DNA of 64,000 nucleotides from Daphnia pulex (lineage: Eukaryota > Arthropoda > Branchiopoda > Diplostraca > Daphniidae): the NCBI RefSeq assembly GCF_021134715.1, contig NC_060020.1:2604001-2668000 (forward strand), read 5' to 3'. Both the position numbers and the translations under genes were made by a program. Below the pieces are notes generated by a model that saw only the letters and a program-made list of their open reading frames with translations, had not been told where the DNA came from and searched no databases. Below are positions 48,370 to 63,300 of the stretch, piece after piece (within the stretch, counting starts at the first letter, position 1; each line of letters begins with the position of its first letter).

Positions 48370-51300
48370 GATAGATACAGGACCGAATCCCCCTCCTTGT
48401 CGTCTTCCCGATCAATAAAGTCTGCATTGGAAATGGAGCAAAAACAAAAGAAATCATTGAGGATTGAAAGAAACTCGAAAGACAGAAAACAAAAACAAAT
48501 CGACAACGACATGGGAGACATGTACTGTGCAGATTGGCGTTGACAACGTTGTCTGTCCGCATTATTCGATGCTGCTAGTTCAAGAGAAAACAGCCAGTCC
48601 AAAAAGAAAAGAAAAAAAAAACAGACGGGGAGAAAAAAAAACGAAAAATAAAAACAAGTCTGCGAGGGAGTCGAAATTCCCGCGAGGCGGGAATCTGTTG
48701 ACGTCATGTTGCGCATCAGCATCGATCCTTTCTCTTTCTCTCTCTCTTCGCCAGCATCGTGCGGAGGAGGATTTATAAAAGACTCACCAAAGAATTTCTT
48801 ACGTCCTATTTTTTTTCTTCTTGTAGACTGCATACCTAATTAAAGGGCGGGTCTGCAACCCTTTTTATACTATTGCTATTTCAATTCCGTCGCCAGGCGT
48901 TTATAAAAGAAACGTCAACATTCTTAAACGCGACCCGAAATTTTCAGGGGGAAAGTGATGTAGGAAACAAATTGGAATTTTAAATCTAGACGACATATAA
49001 AAAGAGAAATATCGAGACATGCAAAGTCAATTGTCAGTAGATATTGTGTCTGGACTGTGCTCTGTCTCTGTTGGAGCAATTTTTGGGAGATTTCTTTTTT
49101 GCCGAACGGGAGATTGCGGGACATAATAGGAGCGAGGACGCGCATCAGTCAGAGAGCGCCGACATTTAATTGCCCAATGGTAAAAATGCGGAAGGCCATG
49201 AAAGTGAAACTGTTTCAGGTTCGTTTGTTTGTTTTATTATGTCGTCTGTTTCCCACCACCAACTGAAAAAACCGCCAATCGATTCCGCCTGGATTATTTT
49301 TCTTTCTTTCGGCCGAATAGAATATAACATCTAGGACATGTCACCATCACCACCATCAAGGAGCTCCTGCGTGAGTGTGCTGAAGCGTTGGGAACGGCTG
49401 ACGATTTCCCCGGCTGATAAAGTCATTGACTTGTTTAAAAATTGACAAACACGACTGCCATCACCAAGTCTTGAGCGACACCCATCGATAATTTCTGATT
49501 CGCTGATCAGGACCCAGCCTCTGGCAGTAGTCTCGGGGAGGGCACTTGAATATGAGAGAACAAGAGTTCGAACGTTCGATAGTCGACCCTAACAAATAAT
49601 TCCCTGTAAACAAGAGAGCCCAGCCCAAGAGTCGTCCACTTTTGTCGTTAGAAAACCCGACGAATCCGGCGCGCGTGCAAACCGACCAGTTTCTCTCTCT
49701 CTCTCTGAATTCGTGTGTTTTTCTCATCCATCCTTTTTCTAGAAATGAAAAAAAAAAAAAAGTTCCGAGTCACGCAGACCTCCTCGAGCCGGTTGCTGTG
49801 CAGCAGCTTCTCTCTGTCAACCCCTTTTTTCCGCTTATTATTATTTACTGGATTCTTTTATTTAAAGACGTCCCTTTCTTTCTCTCTCGGCCGGTTATCT
49901 GCGGACGAAAAGGGGGGAGAAAGAAAGAAACATCGTCAAAAAACATCCGTGTATATAGTGCACGAACGTACTGTATGTATACTACTCCTATATACGTCCA
50001 TATGGGTTTGTGTGGGCAGTTAACTATAAGACCGGCAATAGCGACAACAGCTTCCCCGCATTTGTTTTGTGATGATCTAGAACCCCAACTGTAGCGGATA
50101 CGGACGAAAGATAATTCTTGTCCTACTTAATCATGATAGGGGTGTACTTCTAAAAACGAGCGGCATCCACATTAGACTCCCTGCTCTGCTGCTGCGGTAA
50201 TTGGATTGTTCTTCTTCTATGTGATGTTTTTCTCTTTTTCTTCTTCTCTGTGACGACATCCAGGCGGATGCGCTATATAGACTATCTCGGCGGCTGCCTA
50301 CTGTTGAGGAGCCTAAATATTTTGGGCCAGTTGAAATGAAGAGATGAAAGAGACTCGGTAATGAAGGGTGTCGGCTCAGGTGGAGATTGGTCCCAAAAGA
50401 GATCCCTCACGTCCCGCACTTCCCGACCCCTGGCTGGGCTATTTCATTTTTTTCTAGTCTAATCTCCCCGTGAATAGGAGCGGTCCAACTCGCTAGATGG
50501 TGTCGACAGTCACGAATTCCTGAGTAGGGAAACACACACGCAATTTGCACACAAGACTGGTGGTGTGTGTGTGGGGTGGGTGGGGGAGTTTTGATTTGTG
50601 TGTATGCGGGAATGCGGGCCAGACGGCAAACAGGATCGGGTTGATCCCGCACACAACAGCAGCAGTCCCTTCTCGGCCATCGTTACGTCAACACGTTCGC
50701 GTCGCCGATTACGTCCGCGCTGACACTACTACTAGTCTACTAGTCTACTATATCTACTACTACTACACCATCATTGCGATTCGGTTACGTGCGCTTCTGT
50801 TCTTTTTCCTCTCTCGCGCAACCCGTACAATAACCCCCCACCCGTCACCGAATCCGTGCGTGAATGAGTGAGTGTCTGAGTGTTCGGATGGACGGATCGC
50901 AGATGCCATCAGGCACGTTTCCATGTGCCACGACAAAACCCGAATAGCATCAAATCATTAAAGCGCCCCAAAGAGAAACTGGTTAGTTTGGGGTCGGTTC
51001 ACCCTCACCGCTCAATGCCGCCGTCGATTTCGCCATTCCCGGACTGATTAACTGACACGTTATTCAATATTCCTCCCAACATTCAAATGCGGGATTGGCT
51101 TCCCATAATAAGAGACGACAAAAGAAAAAAAAAATTGTTTCTTTCTTTTCTCCTACGGCCAAAAGTTACACGACGGAGCAGAGTGAAAGAGAATGGCGGG
51201 TCTTGTATAGAATTCCAGTGACTGAAGGACCTGTCTTCAAAACTTCTCCATCTTCACCGACGTCTCTCAAGTGTCACACGTCCTAAGCCGTTCTCTATAG

Positions 51301-54300
51301 GGTCTCGACGTCAAAAGAAAAAAAAAAAGAACGAAGAAGCAGAGAGAGAGAGAGTGAAAAAAAAGGACAACCCAACCGCTAACATCATCTTGAAGTGCAT
51401 CCCCCCTTACGCCACGAATTTTTCGTGTTGCCTCTCGACCGCCTCCTCCGAACAGAAGCAGGTAAGGAAGAACCCCCTTTATTCTCTTTCTTTCTTCAAT
51501 ATAGTTTCGAAAAACGCCGTAATTCTTTTCCCCTTCCATCTGGGAAGAAGAAGAAAAAGAGAGAGAAAATGTCGGAAACCGCTGGCTGATCAAATGTTCA
51601 ACAGACTCCGACTGCATAGAGCAGCAGCTAGTAGTATAGAGGAAGTCTGTTTCTTTTTGATTCAATAATGCGCATCATCCGGTTGGCGCAGATGAAATGA
51701 AACGTTATTTCCCTTCGTCTAGACCCTCCTTAAACAAAAAATAGGATACTAATAAAAAACAAAAAAAAAGTCGTTTTCTTTCTTTTCCTCTTTTTTAGTA
51801 GCTCCAGTGTTTTATCTGCACACAGTGTGGCGTAATACACTAGACTATATACGGATCTTTCTTGGTGGATCCTAGCCGATGATGCGTATCTATAATATCC
51901 AGCCAGGGCTACAACATGTATAAATCGATGTTTCAGCCAGCGTTATTCCATACATTATTCCGGGGTGTCGTAGGCCAACCAGCTGACTCCCGGCCCGTTC
52001 CCACCGGGACCCACGGCACTTTCCGAGTTCTCCGTGTATTTTCTTCTTGCCTTCCTTGTAGGCGTTATTAACTTTGGTATATGTATGTGTGTGTGCTGGT
52101 AAAGTCTTATACGACTACATCTAGTCGTATATGGGCTGTGTACACAGCATTTCAAGCAGTGCGTAGGAGTATATAGAGAGATACGTACGTTATCCACTCG
52201 GCCATCTCTTAATACACTAGACTGCGCAGACACAGACGTCCAATATATGCGGAGGGGCTACCGTGACACGGAGCGACACCGTCGGCCGTGACGTCGTGCC
52301 TCAGCCCCACTCCACCAGCAGCATGTACCTCGGTTACTAGTTTCTCTTTCGTCGACGACAGATTATAAACCCTGGCGTCGCGTGTCCACCTTGCGCCATC
52401 TTTTCCCTATTATTATGACCTTATATGCACAAACACAGTCTGAGCTATAGCTGCTAGCTGGGAGACCCTTTCATTTTGATTCTTGCAGACCTTTTCGCTG
52501 TGTGGTGTTTCGTTTGTTTTGTTTTTTCGGACCCAACCGACAGTCACCATATATAAATCCACACCCAGATTGTAAGTTGAGTGGCCAAACCCAACTCCTG
52601 TTTTCTCCTTTGACTCCCCCCCCCCTCCCCTTCCCGAACTCGCCATTATAAACAGACAGTCAATCCAGTTTGGTCGGTCGGTCGGTTGTTTGATGGGGAG
52701 GTTTGGTTGACTTTAAGTTTGGCTCGGGACGAGACTTTAGCGGGCTCAAATAACCCGATTACATTATAAGTCAACAGTCGCAAATATGACATTATATATA
52801 GCGCAGCCAGAGAGAGGACGTTCACGGCGGACTTGCGCAACGTTTACACTTGTCGAGCGAATCTATGCGAGACCTGCCGTGAGCAGCACCTATTTCCCGC
52901 TGTACCGGTTTCGGTTATCCGGGAGAGAAAGAGAGAGACCTGCGGGCGATCCATAAGGGCGTTATTTAGTTATTGCGGACTCTCGTGACAGTTTGAAGAA
53001 TGTCCCGGCGCCCCTTGCTTCTTCTTCTCCTGCGGTTATACCCGCTCTGCGCTACTGCTGTTGTGTGTGGTTGTACACCATATACTACGTAGGCAGCAGC
53101 AATAGGAGACAAACTGATATTTGATGATGTTATCACTCGGATTTGCCCCGCTTCGCTCCACTTTTATGCGACTATCTCTCTCCCTCTTGGCGGATTTAGT
53201 TGTCCGACTCGTTGTCAACGAGGCTCTAGATGTACTATACACACAGAGTGTATAATACATAAAAACGGGCCGACATGTATTAGGCCAGTTGCGCCCGGCA
53301 ACGAATCCGACGACTGCAAATTGAGAACGCCACGTCAGACAACAATAAGAGCGCCAGCTGCGCGAAAATATCACCGGGACTTCCTTTTTTCAGACTCTCT
53401 CTCTCTCTCGCACATCAGTATTTATATTCGACACTCATCAGCAATCAAGAAACAACTTGGCTCTATTCGATCGGTCGCTGTGTGCTGTGTGTGTGTGTGT
53501 CGATGGTCGCCACGGCAACGAGAGAAGGAACTCAAGAAATCGGAAAAATGGAAATCAACATAGTTCTTTTCTTCCCCGTTTTTGTTGAAATTGTTAGTTC
53601 AATTTTCAGAAGGGGGAAAATCAAAAAAAGAGTAGCATGTTCGGGAATATCTAAAACTGCTGAACAAGTCCTGGAGGTCTGTCATTCGACTTGCTACTAA
53701 TTGGAAATATCCACCTTAATTAGATTCTTGGATTTTTCTTTTGCCTTTGGAGGGGATCAAACTGAATTATTTGAGAGCATAGAATAACTGATGTATGCAA
53801 GGCTTTTTCTGCTGTAGACACAAAACACTGGCGACTCAACTTTTGCTCCGGGTAGCCCTGGATACTATGAGGCAACTTTATTTTCTAGCCGAAAAAGTTG
53901 GAACCTACAAAACTATACAGAATTTAAAGGAATCAGGGCAAACCAAACTGCGCCGCTAAAGTCCGCCGGTCTTCTCGCTAAGACGGAAGCCTCAAACAGA
54001 GAGGATCTCTCATTGTGTGCGTCAATATTCATTAAAGCCAGTCAATCCGGGCCCATACACGCAACCGTGGAATAGAAATGATTAGTGCAAAAACCCTGAT
54101 TCCTATAGGCGCAGCTTAACTCGACTTGCTCTTTTTTCTTTCTTCGGAAACAAAACAAAATAAAACAACTTTTGTGCTCGACTGGGCTCGATAAATGTAA
54201 ACATTGCACACGAACGTCATTGCTTGAGGAGGAGGAGAGGGTTGGCTATTAGACCAATAAAAGATGGGGCGGAATGATTTGGTACATAGTCAGAAAACGC

Positions 54301-57300
54301 TTCTATTTTCTAGCTGCTCTTTTTGATTCCCTTATGATTCCCCCCACCAATTCCTTTGAGATGCGTTTTGAAATGTTTTCTTTTGCCTCCCATTCTCCGG
54401 ACGAGTTGAAGACTCATCCGCATCCCCTTTGGCGTGTTCCTGACAAGTGCAGCTCAACCAGCACAAAAATCTCCTCCCGACTAAAAAAGAAAAAAAACGT
54501 TGCGCCTTCCATGTCGGTACGGTAAACGCTCCCCTTATATCAATGTTATTTGGGCTTGTGTATTTGCGAGCTATTTCAACAACAATCCCACACATCCCCT
54601 CGTCGTGTATTTAAGCACAGCCAGCTATATCAGGCACACCCATAAGAATCAAAGCCTGGCGAATAATAATAATAAATGTTGATTTCTTCCCTTTTTCAAC
54701 TTTTCGACTAAAATAAATTCCCGACGATGAGCGTGTTTATTTTTTCTCAACAAAAAATAATAAAATAATAAAAAAGAAAAGGTTGGGGAAAAAAAATCCC
54801 AGGCTGAGCTTGACGGAGGCCCCTCGTGATCGGAATAATTCGAAGGCGCTTACAACGGATTGTTACGCTTTGCAGCGTGCAGGACCGGAACACACCAGAG
54901 CGCATACACACAGGCCATAGGCGTCAGTCGGGCAACTCGTGTGTGTGTGTATGTGTGTTGTGTATGTGGCTCCGCAATTTTGACGCATTGAAAATTCCGT
55001 CTCTCTCTCTCTCTCTATTCGTTGTGTTATTGTTGTAGATTTATATATTCCGCATTTGAAATCAGCTTCCACACACACAAGAGCACAGCTCAGCTATATA
55101 GCACACTATTTACAGTCGAGCCTGGGCAATAACCTATAGCCCCAGACAGAGCCAACTAGGCGGCATCACGACCCTGAGTGTATATCCCGGAATATAAGGC
55201 GTCTACTATATCTATCTAAACAAGAAATTCTATTCTATTCGAGTTGGATGCACAATAGAAAAACCCCTGAAAAACCTCCTTCCTCCTCTCCTCCGCTGAA
55301 AATCCCCCACCCGCCTCGATGGTTGCTGGCGTGTGTATACAGCCAATATACCGAACTGGTTATTATTAATATGTTTATATCTGTCTATCCTTTTATTAAG
55401 CCTCAAAAAAAAAAGATGCGATTTATACGTATTAGGGATGTAGATGCATCCCCTATAGCTCTGTAATACATGCACAAATGAAATGGGCCATAATAATAAT
55501 ATGGGCAACGTGTGGGCGGGTATAGATGGGCTCCTTATTGCTTTGCAACTCTTCCGAGACTTTGCTCATCTATCGTCCTTTGTACGTAGCAGCGGGAGAG
55601 AGAGAGAGAGAGGGATGGCCTTATATCACGCTCACACATGTAGAAAATGGTAGATCCTATACACAGCTCTCTCTCTCTCTCTGCCTGGCCGACCTATTCT
55701 CGATTCGAGCCGGCCATATTGATTTCGTTTGCATATCAGCACTACTCCAAAGAGATATTACCTACTCTCTACACCGCTGTTGGGGTGTAGAGCGCTGTGG
55801 CCCGGTTGGTAACGGCTGGAATGATAATCACGGCTCAAGTGTGAATTCAATTCAATTTCTCAACCATCAAAGAAGCAAAAAGCAAAAAAGTTGAAGCTTT
55901 TTTTCAAAAAAGAAAAAAGAAAGAAGAAGAAAAGGGAAAGACGGTGGACCGCGGGTTGACTTTTAAATTTGTCACGTTCCACACAGGCGGCGCGTTCTCA
56001 GGCCGTTCGTGAAAACGTATTCCGCATTTCAGAAATCCAGCAGCAGCAACTGCTGCGCTCCGCACAACTCGCCGCCGAAATCTCAAATGGCAAATGGCTG
56101 CCATTCACCCTTTTTTTTCGCAATCGCAATTTCGTGTGACCCCGTTTCCTTTTTCCTCTTTGATTGCTATAAGCGCCTCCACGCCCGGAATTGTATCCAT
56201 CAATCCTACTTGACTTATTTTTGCTGCCGGAACGTACGTACACCTACAGTCCACGTGCATGGGCAAAGAACTTGTCCGTGCAATTTTCATAAATCCCGGA
56301 AAAGTGACCCGTGATCGACATTTGCATGTACAACAACTTTTTTCGCAGCGCAGTGGCTCCTAACTAAGCGCATATCTTAAAACATACATACTTTATATCT
56401 CCGTGACGGCGGAATCGTGCAGGGCGGGCGGATGAGTCCCTAGAAGAGAGTTCCCCCCAATGGTCCGTCAACGCGTTTGTTTTGTTATATACTACGGCAC
56501 ACGGCAACGGTTTTAGACATTCAGACACCGGCGCCATACATAGCGGGGGGATGATGGGTGGTGTAAAAAGAACTCTATCCAAGCTAACAAAAAAAAAATG
56601 GGGGGATGGGGTAGAGGGGGGAGGAAAAAAGAGGTGACTTGAAAAGAATCGATCGACGACTAGACCCCGATACGGCTGCCTTTTATAATATGTATAGTGT
56701 CCTGGCACCGGAAGAAGAAGAAGAAGAAAAAAAAGGAGAAGAGAGAACGATGGAGTCCATATATGTACTCTAGATGGAATAAATCGCGCGTGCTATACAG
56801 CTGTGCAGCTATATTCAAGTTAAGGGCGGCAGGAAAGGATGGTCCCAACAACAACAACAACTACTGGATGATGATGGCCAAAAAGGAAGACTTATAGATA
56901 CCCCCCAATGAAAAATCGTGAGGGGGTTTTAACGCCTTCCCAATTTCTACTGTGAGCAAGAACTTTTTCTTTATTTCGTATTGCGTCTTATCGTTATTAG
57001 ACTTGAACCAATGCGCACCCGTCCAATTGCAATCGGTGCGGTTAAAAACGCACAAGAGTCCCCCCCCCCCCTAGGCGGCGGCCGTTGTAATGATGAAAAA
57101 CGGGCGACAGAATGATTTCACGAGAGGGCAAAGAGGAGGCCGTCGTTCGGGATTTTTTTTTCTTTCTTTTTCCCGCGACCTGAACAGCTGCAACAACGCG
57201 GTCGCCCGCCCCTGTGTGCTGTGTGTGTGTGGGTGGGCAATAAGTAACCGAAGGGGTTCAGCTCTCTTTTATTCTGGGTGGGTTGCACTCGTTGGGATTG

Positions 57301-60300
57301 TCTCCATCTTTCTCTGTTCTTCCTACCTCCAAAAAGCTCAGAGAAGAAGAAGAAGAAGAAGAGATTAGCAATAGTCGAGGGTCGGGGGGCAGGGCCAGGA
57401 GCGAAAAAAGGGGATCACTCAGATGGATCGATTACCAAATGGGGAAAATCCTCTCTCTCTCTCTCTCTCTCGACCTTCTTTGCTTATTAGACGGGACCTG
57501 GGGGTATCACGGAGCGTGACGCTCTTCTTCTCTCTGCGGTGATGATGATGCCGCATCTGCGAATGAGCTCCTGTTTAGATCCGGCCGGAACTTACTCTGC
57601 CTCGCAGATGGTGATCTATGCTAGACCCTTTTCCCCCCACTGCCATTCACTCTCGTTTTCTCTCGATCCAATCCTGCGGCTCTTCACTATCCGACCCTAG
57701 ATCTTTTTCCCCCTTTTTTTCCCCCATTTTTCCTGGGATTTTCATCCACTCATTCGGATACGGGGGTAGGAGAGGATCGACCCGAGTTTCACTGGAACTG
57801 CGACACACGTGAAGGAGTTGGTCGCCGTGTGACACTCAGACGTGACGGCGTGTAATCAATCGGAACCGGACGTATACAAAGTCGACATGGAATATCCTGG
57901 AGCGGTTCAATGAGGAGTAGAATCCTCTCCTCTCTACTACGCAGCTCAGAAGAAATCTAATACAAATCAATTCGGCGGCAGAATAATCAATGTCGACTGC
58001 TGCTGACCATTAAAAGTTGGAAAAGAGTAACAAGGGAAAAAAAAGGGTCGAAAAAGTACACCCGAGTCAACAGCAGAGTTGGGAGCCCTTCAATCCCTCC
58101 CCACCAAGTCTTATTTTCAAGTTGTGTGTTCAAATAAGAAGAAGAAACGCATACACACATGAGGGGGTGGACGGATTTAAGTGTTTTTTTCAAGAGGTTT
58201 TTTTGTCGATGAATTCCTAACCATCTGCACTACGTACGTCAGGGGAAAGCCAAAGGGCACAGACAGAAAAAAGAAAGAAAAGAAAAAGTAATCCTTTCCA
58301 ATGATGGAAATGCAATACCGGTACCGTACCTAGTACAGGCATACATATGAAAAGTGACTGGGAATATTATCCGTGTAAGTATAGACTATACATGGCGAGC
58401 GGAAGGTAAGATATTATATGTTCCGCTCGTGCAGTTCGGCAAAGGAGTTATAACCAAGGATTACTTGAAAAAGGAAAAAGACGAAAAACGGCGCGCTATT
58501 TGAACTGAAAAAAGAGCTTCAAACTCCGGCGCACTCGGCCTTTTTTTCTTCTTTCTCCTTGCGTTGGTTCTTACATATTTCCGACAAACAAACATCACAA
58601 GGAAAAAGAAGAAGCGAGCGAGTGCTCGTACTACACAGAGTATATACACATAGATTATTATGTACAGTACATTCCTGTGCCGCCTGGTATTGTCAAAGTC
58701 TATTGAGCTCAGCTCGGTGTCTATCTTCTCTTTTATATGACGGATGAAGGTTCAGCTAAATATCCATTCGACCTGAATTCAGATACTTGTGCGCCTCTGT
58801 ATATAATACAACGTCATACGGTACTCCTCTAGTAGCCTGAGACTGAATAAATAGATGTAACAGCTTTCTTGATGGTTGGCCATCAGCTTCAAAAGAGGCA
58901 GACAGGCAAAAAAGAAAAATTCCATATGCAAACCGTTGAGGGAGGAAAGAAAAGATTTCAAAAGAAAAAAAAAGAATTGAAGGATCCCAGCGTCACCACA
59001 CTGCAGCTGGGATGGATCGATGTTGTTGTTCCCAAGGAGAGGACCACACAGTCTCTCACGTGTTGCAATGGCTTTTTTTTTGCATGTCGGAATAAGGGGA
59101 ATCGTAGCTGAAATTTTTAAGAGACAGGTATGCGCATGAATTATTCAATTACTTACGCCGAGGCACTACGGTTGCCAAGCAAAAAAAGAAAAAATGTAAT
59201 CCAGTTTAAAGAATAAATAGGTTTTAAGTAAATGGGAGAATTGACGTCTGTGCTCTCTTTTTCGGGGAAACGCGGGAAAATTTGACTTTTTGGTGGAAAA
59301 AACGAACGATCAAAAAAAGTAAAAATAAAAAAAGAAATGAGAAAGTGGTTGTAAGTATATTACCGCAGGATGGCAAAACAATCTTGTTGCTACGCACGTT
59401 GTTGCCTTTTTTTTTTGTCCAACAAATAATCCCTTCATCTTGTTACGGGTTTCGTGAAATAAAATTGGAACAAAAAGGAGCTGTGTACTATAGCTCACAC
59501 AGAACCAGCCCCCACCCAAAAAAAAACAGACTTGGAGAAACCCTGGGAAACCATTGCGTGAGCGCTGTCCGTTATGCGAACGACACCTTCGCCCGAAAAT
59601 ATCCCGCGCTTGTAAAATGGCGGCCGTCGTCGATAATTCCATCCTTGAACCTGACAATTGCTCATATTCGTGTGTCGGTTTTCTCTCTGTGTGTACATAC
59701 ATATTCTATATAGACATAATCCGGCTCATAAATTTAGGGTAGCCGACAAATATTATTCATGTTTATATTATTCCGTGTCTTGGAATTTGTCTCTTTCTAA
59801 TTGGTCCGCCGTCATTTCGATGACGGATCCCAGCCCTGCCTGCATCGCATCATGCAGCAGCCATTCCCTGCGGAATATGGAAGCGCATAGCTGGCGGATG
59901 ATTTATAATAGTCGCCCCATAAATCCGATATAGCTCCTCCGTCCGCCGTCTAGTGTTTTGACTCTGCAGTCGCCCAAATGATCCTCGCTCTACGTTAGTC
60001 TACTAGTTTTGAGTCCAGTTTTCTTTTCTTTTCTTTCTTGAATTGCTTATCCTCACGTCCCGTCTAAAGCTCGTTAGCGCTTCCAGCCAGAGTCAAACGA
60101 CAGCCAGGGGGAGCCACATTTCCCGGAATAGGTTAACACACAAAAAGAAAAAAAAGGGGGGGGGGGCCGACACTTGTTTCTTATTCAAAAGTTGGAATAG
60201 ATGTATGCGGTCCCGAGTAATCATCGAAGCCAAGCAAGGCGCTGGCTGCATACTAGGTAGCATAAATTATTTGGCAAGTTGGGCGCGATCTATCGTTTAT

Positions 60301-63300
60301 ATTAGCCGCCCACGTCGCACCCACCCAAGGCGTCGAATTATGAAACGACGTCGAACTGCTTCTTGACTACGAAACCCTAACGAATATAATATAGACGTAG
60401 CTAGAGCAACAGCGCACAAGAGATGAGAGAAGCGTCCAAGTGGGAGGTAAACTTGGGTGTTTCCTCAGACTATCAGCTATCGACTTTGGGTTGAATAATA
60501 TGTAACGCTCGGCGCACCGCAGTGGCGGAGATTTGTCGGGGCCGTTTTCGATCAATGGACCCTGCAAAACTTCTCTGGTGCCCCCCACCTCCCTCCACTC
60601 TCAATATCTAGTCGTGTGCCCGGATTGGACTCTCTCTTCGACGGTCAAAAGGTGGCTGGCGCCACTGCTGTGCACAACTTTCATCCAAGAGAGTCCAAAC
60701 AGTTAGCCATCCAACTAGGCGGGCGGGCGTCGGACCTCTATAGACTTTCTAGCACACGAAGCTGCTTCCATTAATGGTCCAACGGGTCCCTTAATGTATT
60801 AATGTTCGTCCGACATGTGCTGGCTGCTGGCTGCGTGTGTTCTATTATTTAAGCACTTCGCATATTCGCCCAGCGGGGAGAGAGAATCGCATAAATAACT
60901 TTTCTTGGACGATCAAAATCATTCGCATTATTCCCTATTTCAATTTTCAAACAAAAAAGAAAGAAAAACAGAAAAGAGCTCGATTATTTCCTTGGCTCTC
61001 TTGTCTATAGAGAGTGGAGAATGGACCTGATGACTTGCGATAGCAAGTTTCTCCCGACAGCATTCATGTGTGTGCATGGCTTAACTGATGATTCAACTTG
61101 GCTCTTTACTATACGTTCGTTCCCCCCCCCCTCCCACACACACACATTTCATCACAACACTCGACGACCGACCAAGAGAAGCAAGTACTAGTGAGATATA
61201 GGTGGTCCCCCCCCCCCCCTCAAGACTTGCTCTCCTATTATTATTGGGTTTATCCAGAGAATCCTAAATGCAAAATCGCGGTCCCACTGGACACACTGGA
61301 GAGAGTGAGAGAGAGGAAAGCAGTTGCGAGTGGGAGGTGGCTGATTGATTTCCAACGGAAATGTGTCGGGGTTATATTCCAACCAATTGAAAGAAAAATG
61401 CGCCTATAGTGCAAGTATGAAAAGGGGCGAAACATCAAAGTTCAATGCAATCTTACAACAACAAGAAAGAAAAAAGAAACACCAAAATTCTTAAAGGTTA
61501 ACTCATCACATTTCTTCTAGCGCTAATTTTCGGTGCTGGGAAGAGGGGTAACAAAAAGGATGGAAGCCAAATCAAATCAAAAAACCTTTTCTTGTTGCCA
61601 CCCTTTTATAGTGAAAAAAATCAGACATAATGAAAATATTTTTGTTGTTCGCTTACCAGTGAAAAAGAGGAGGTGCGTAATTTTCCTATAGGCCGGAATA
61701 TAAGAAAAGACGAAGGTTTTTTTTCTCTCTCTTTCAAGGGATTCTTTTCTTTATTCTACACACACGTCGTCGTCGTTCAATGGGAAATCCTTTTCGATTT
61801 TTCTTACTGCCGAGAGAAGCCGAGAGAGAAGCTTTTGTGAGCTCCTCTTGTGTGGCTTGCCGATGGTTTAACAATTGTTTCACAAATGCCCGGCCCATTC
61901 GATGTCGGAAAAAGATTTCACCACACGAACGACGAACGTATTTTATTTTCCCCTTCATAACGTTGGCCAGTCGTCAGATGGATAAGGTCACAAATAGGTC
62001 AATTACGTTAGTAGATGTCGATTACTGTCGTCGACCGGCCAAAACAATTTAAAAAACAAAAAAGAAAACAGTCGCAAAGAATATAAAATACAAGACGGAC
62101 GATTTTTGTCGTTCTTTTCCTCGGCTGAGTGCGTGTAACGATCTCGTTAAGCTGAATGACTTTGTTTTCTTGTGCGTCTCTCTGTTTTTTTCCCCCCTTC
62201 TCCTTCTTCTCTATGGATTTACTAGCGTTGAGAATGTGTCCAGCAGCCCAGTTTGTTTGTGACGACTCTTCGCTTCCTTCCTGTGTGACGCCGGACAAAT
62301 TTGTTTCGGGCATCCCCCCCCCCCTCGAGGTCTTTTCTTCTTCGGCCTCTCCTATTTTGTCCTTTTCTTCTTCTTCTTCATCTTTTCATCAAAAAAAAGA
62401 AGAACGAGCTCTCTAGTAGACCTCTTTTTATTCCAAATACTTTTTTTGGGGTAGCGTTTCCCATTCCGGTTCTTCCCCGCCGTGATGACGTAAAACTCCC
62501 GTCGTCCAGTTCCGAGCTAAGATCCGATGTCCATTCCCATCATCCATCTGACCGCACACCAGAATAAAAACACACAACAAACACCGAAACAAATAAATAA
62601 TATACTATAAAGCAGAAGAAAAAAAACCTGCGGCTACAACATCAACATCTGAGTGCATGTAATATATCCATCATGGAGCTCCGGCCCCTCCAGCTCAGCC
62701 CAGTTCTTATTCTTTTACTTGATCCTCCACTTTTTACCCCCCGCTCTCCACCATATAATAACAACAACGCACAGTCGAGTGTGTGTGTGTTGTCTATGGT
62801 GTTCATGGGCGCGGACAGCCGGACTTAGCCAACTGCAAAACTTGCCAAGTTCCATCAATCCATCTATCTGTCTGGACAAAAGTCGGCCAGCTATCTCCTT
62901 TCTTTCTGCAAGCAGCTCCGATGTACAGATGAGATCTCATCTAAGAAAAGAAAAGGTCTTGATCCTTTTCTCTGTCTTTTATTTGTCGCTTTCAATTGAA
63001 CAATCGTGACGCAAATGGCGCTGCAAGTATTTCTCACTCGATCGAACTCGTTCCCCCGCCCCTTTTTCTAAACATTTTGGCAATCAGCAGAAAACAAAAG
63101 AGTAAAATCGACGCGGAGGCGGAACCAATGCACTTGCTTTTCCTTGTTACCCATGTCCATTTCGTCATAGATCTACGAGCATGTGTATAACCGATGACAT
63201 TTCCCAGTCACTCCAGCGAATTCTTTTTTTTTTTCCGCATCAGCGATCACTTATTATCCGTTTAACATTTTGTTTTTTTCCGGAAGAAAAATAAAAATAA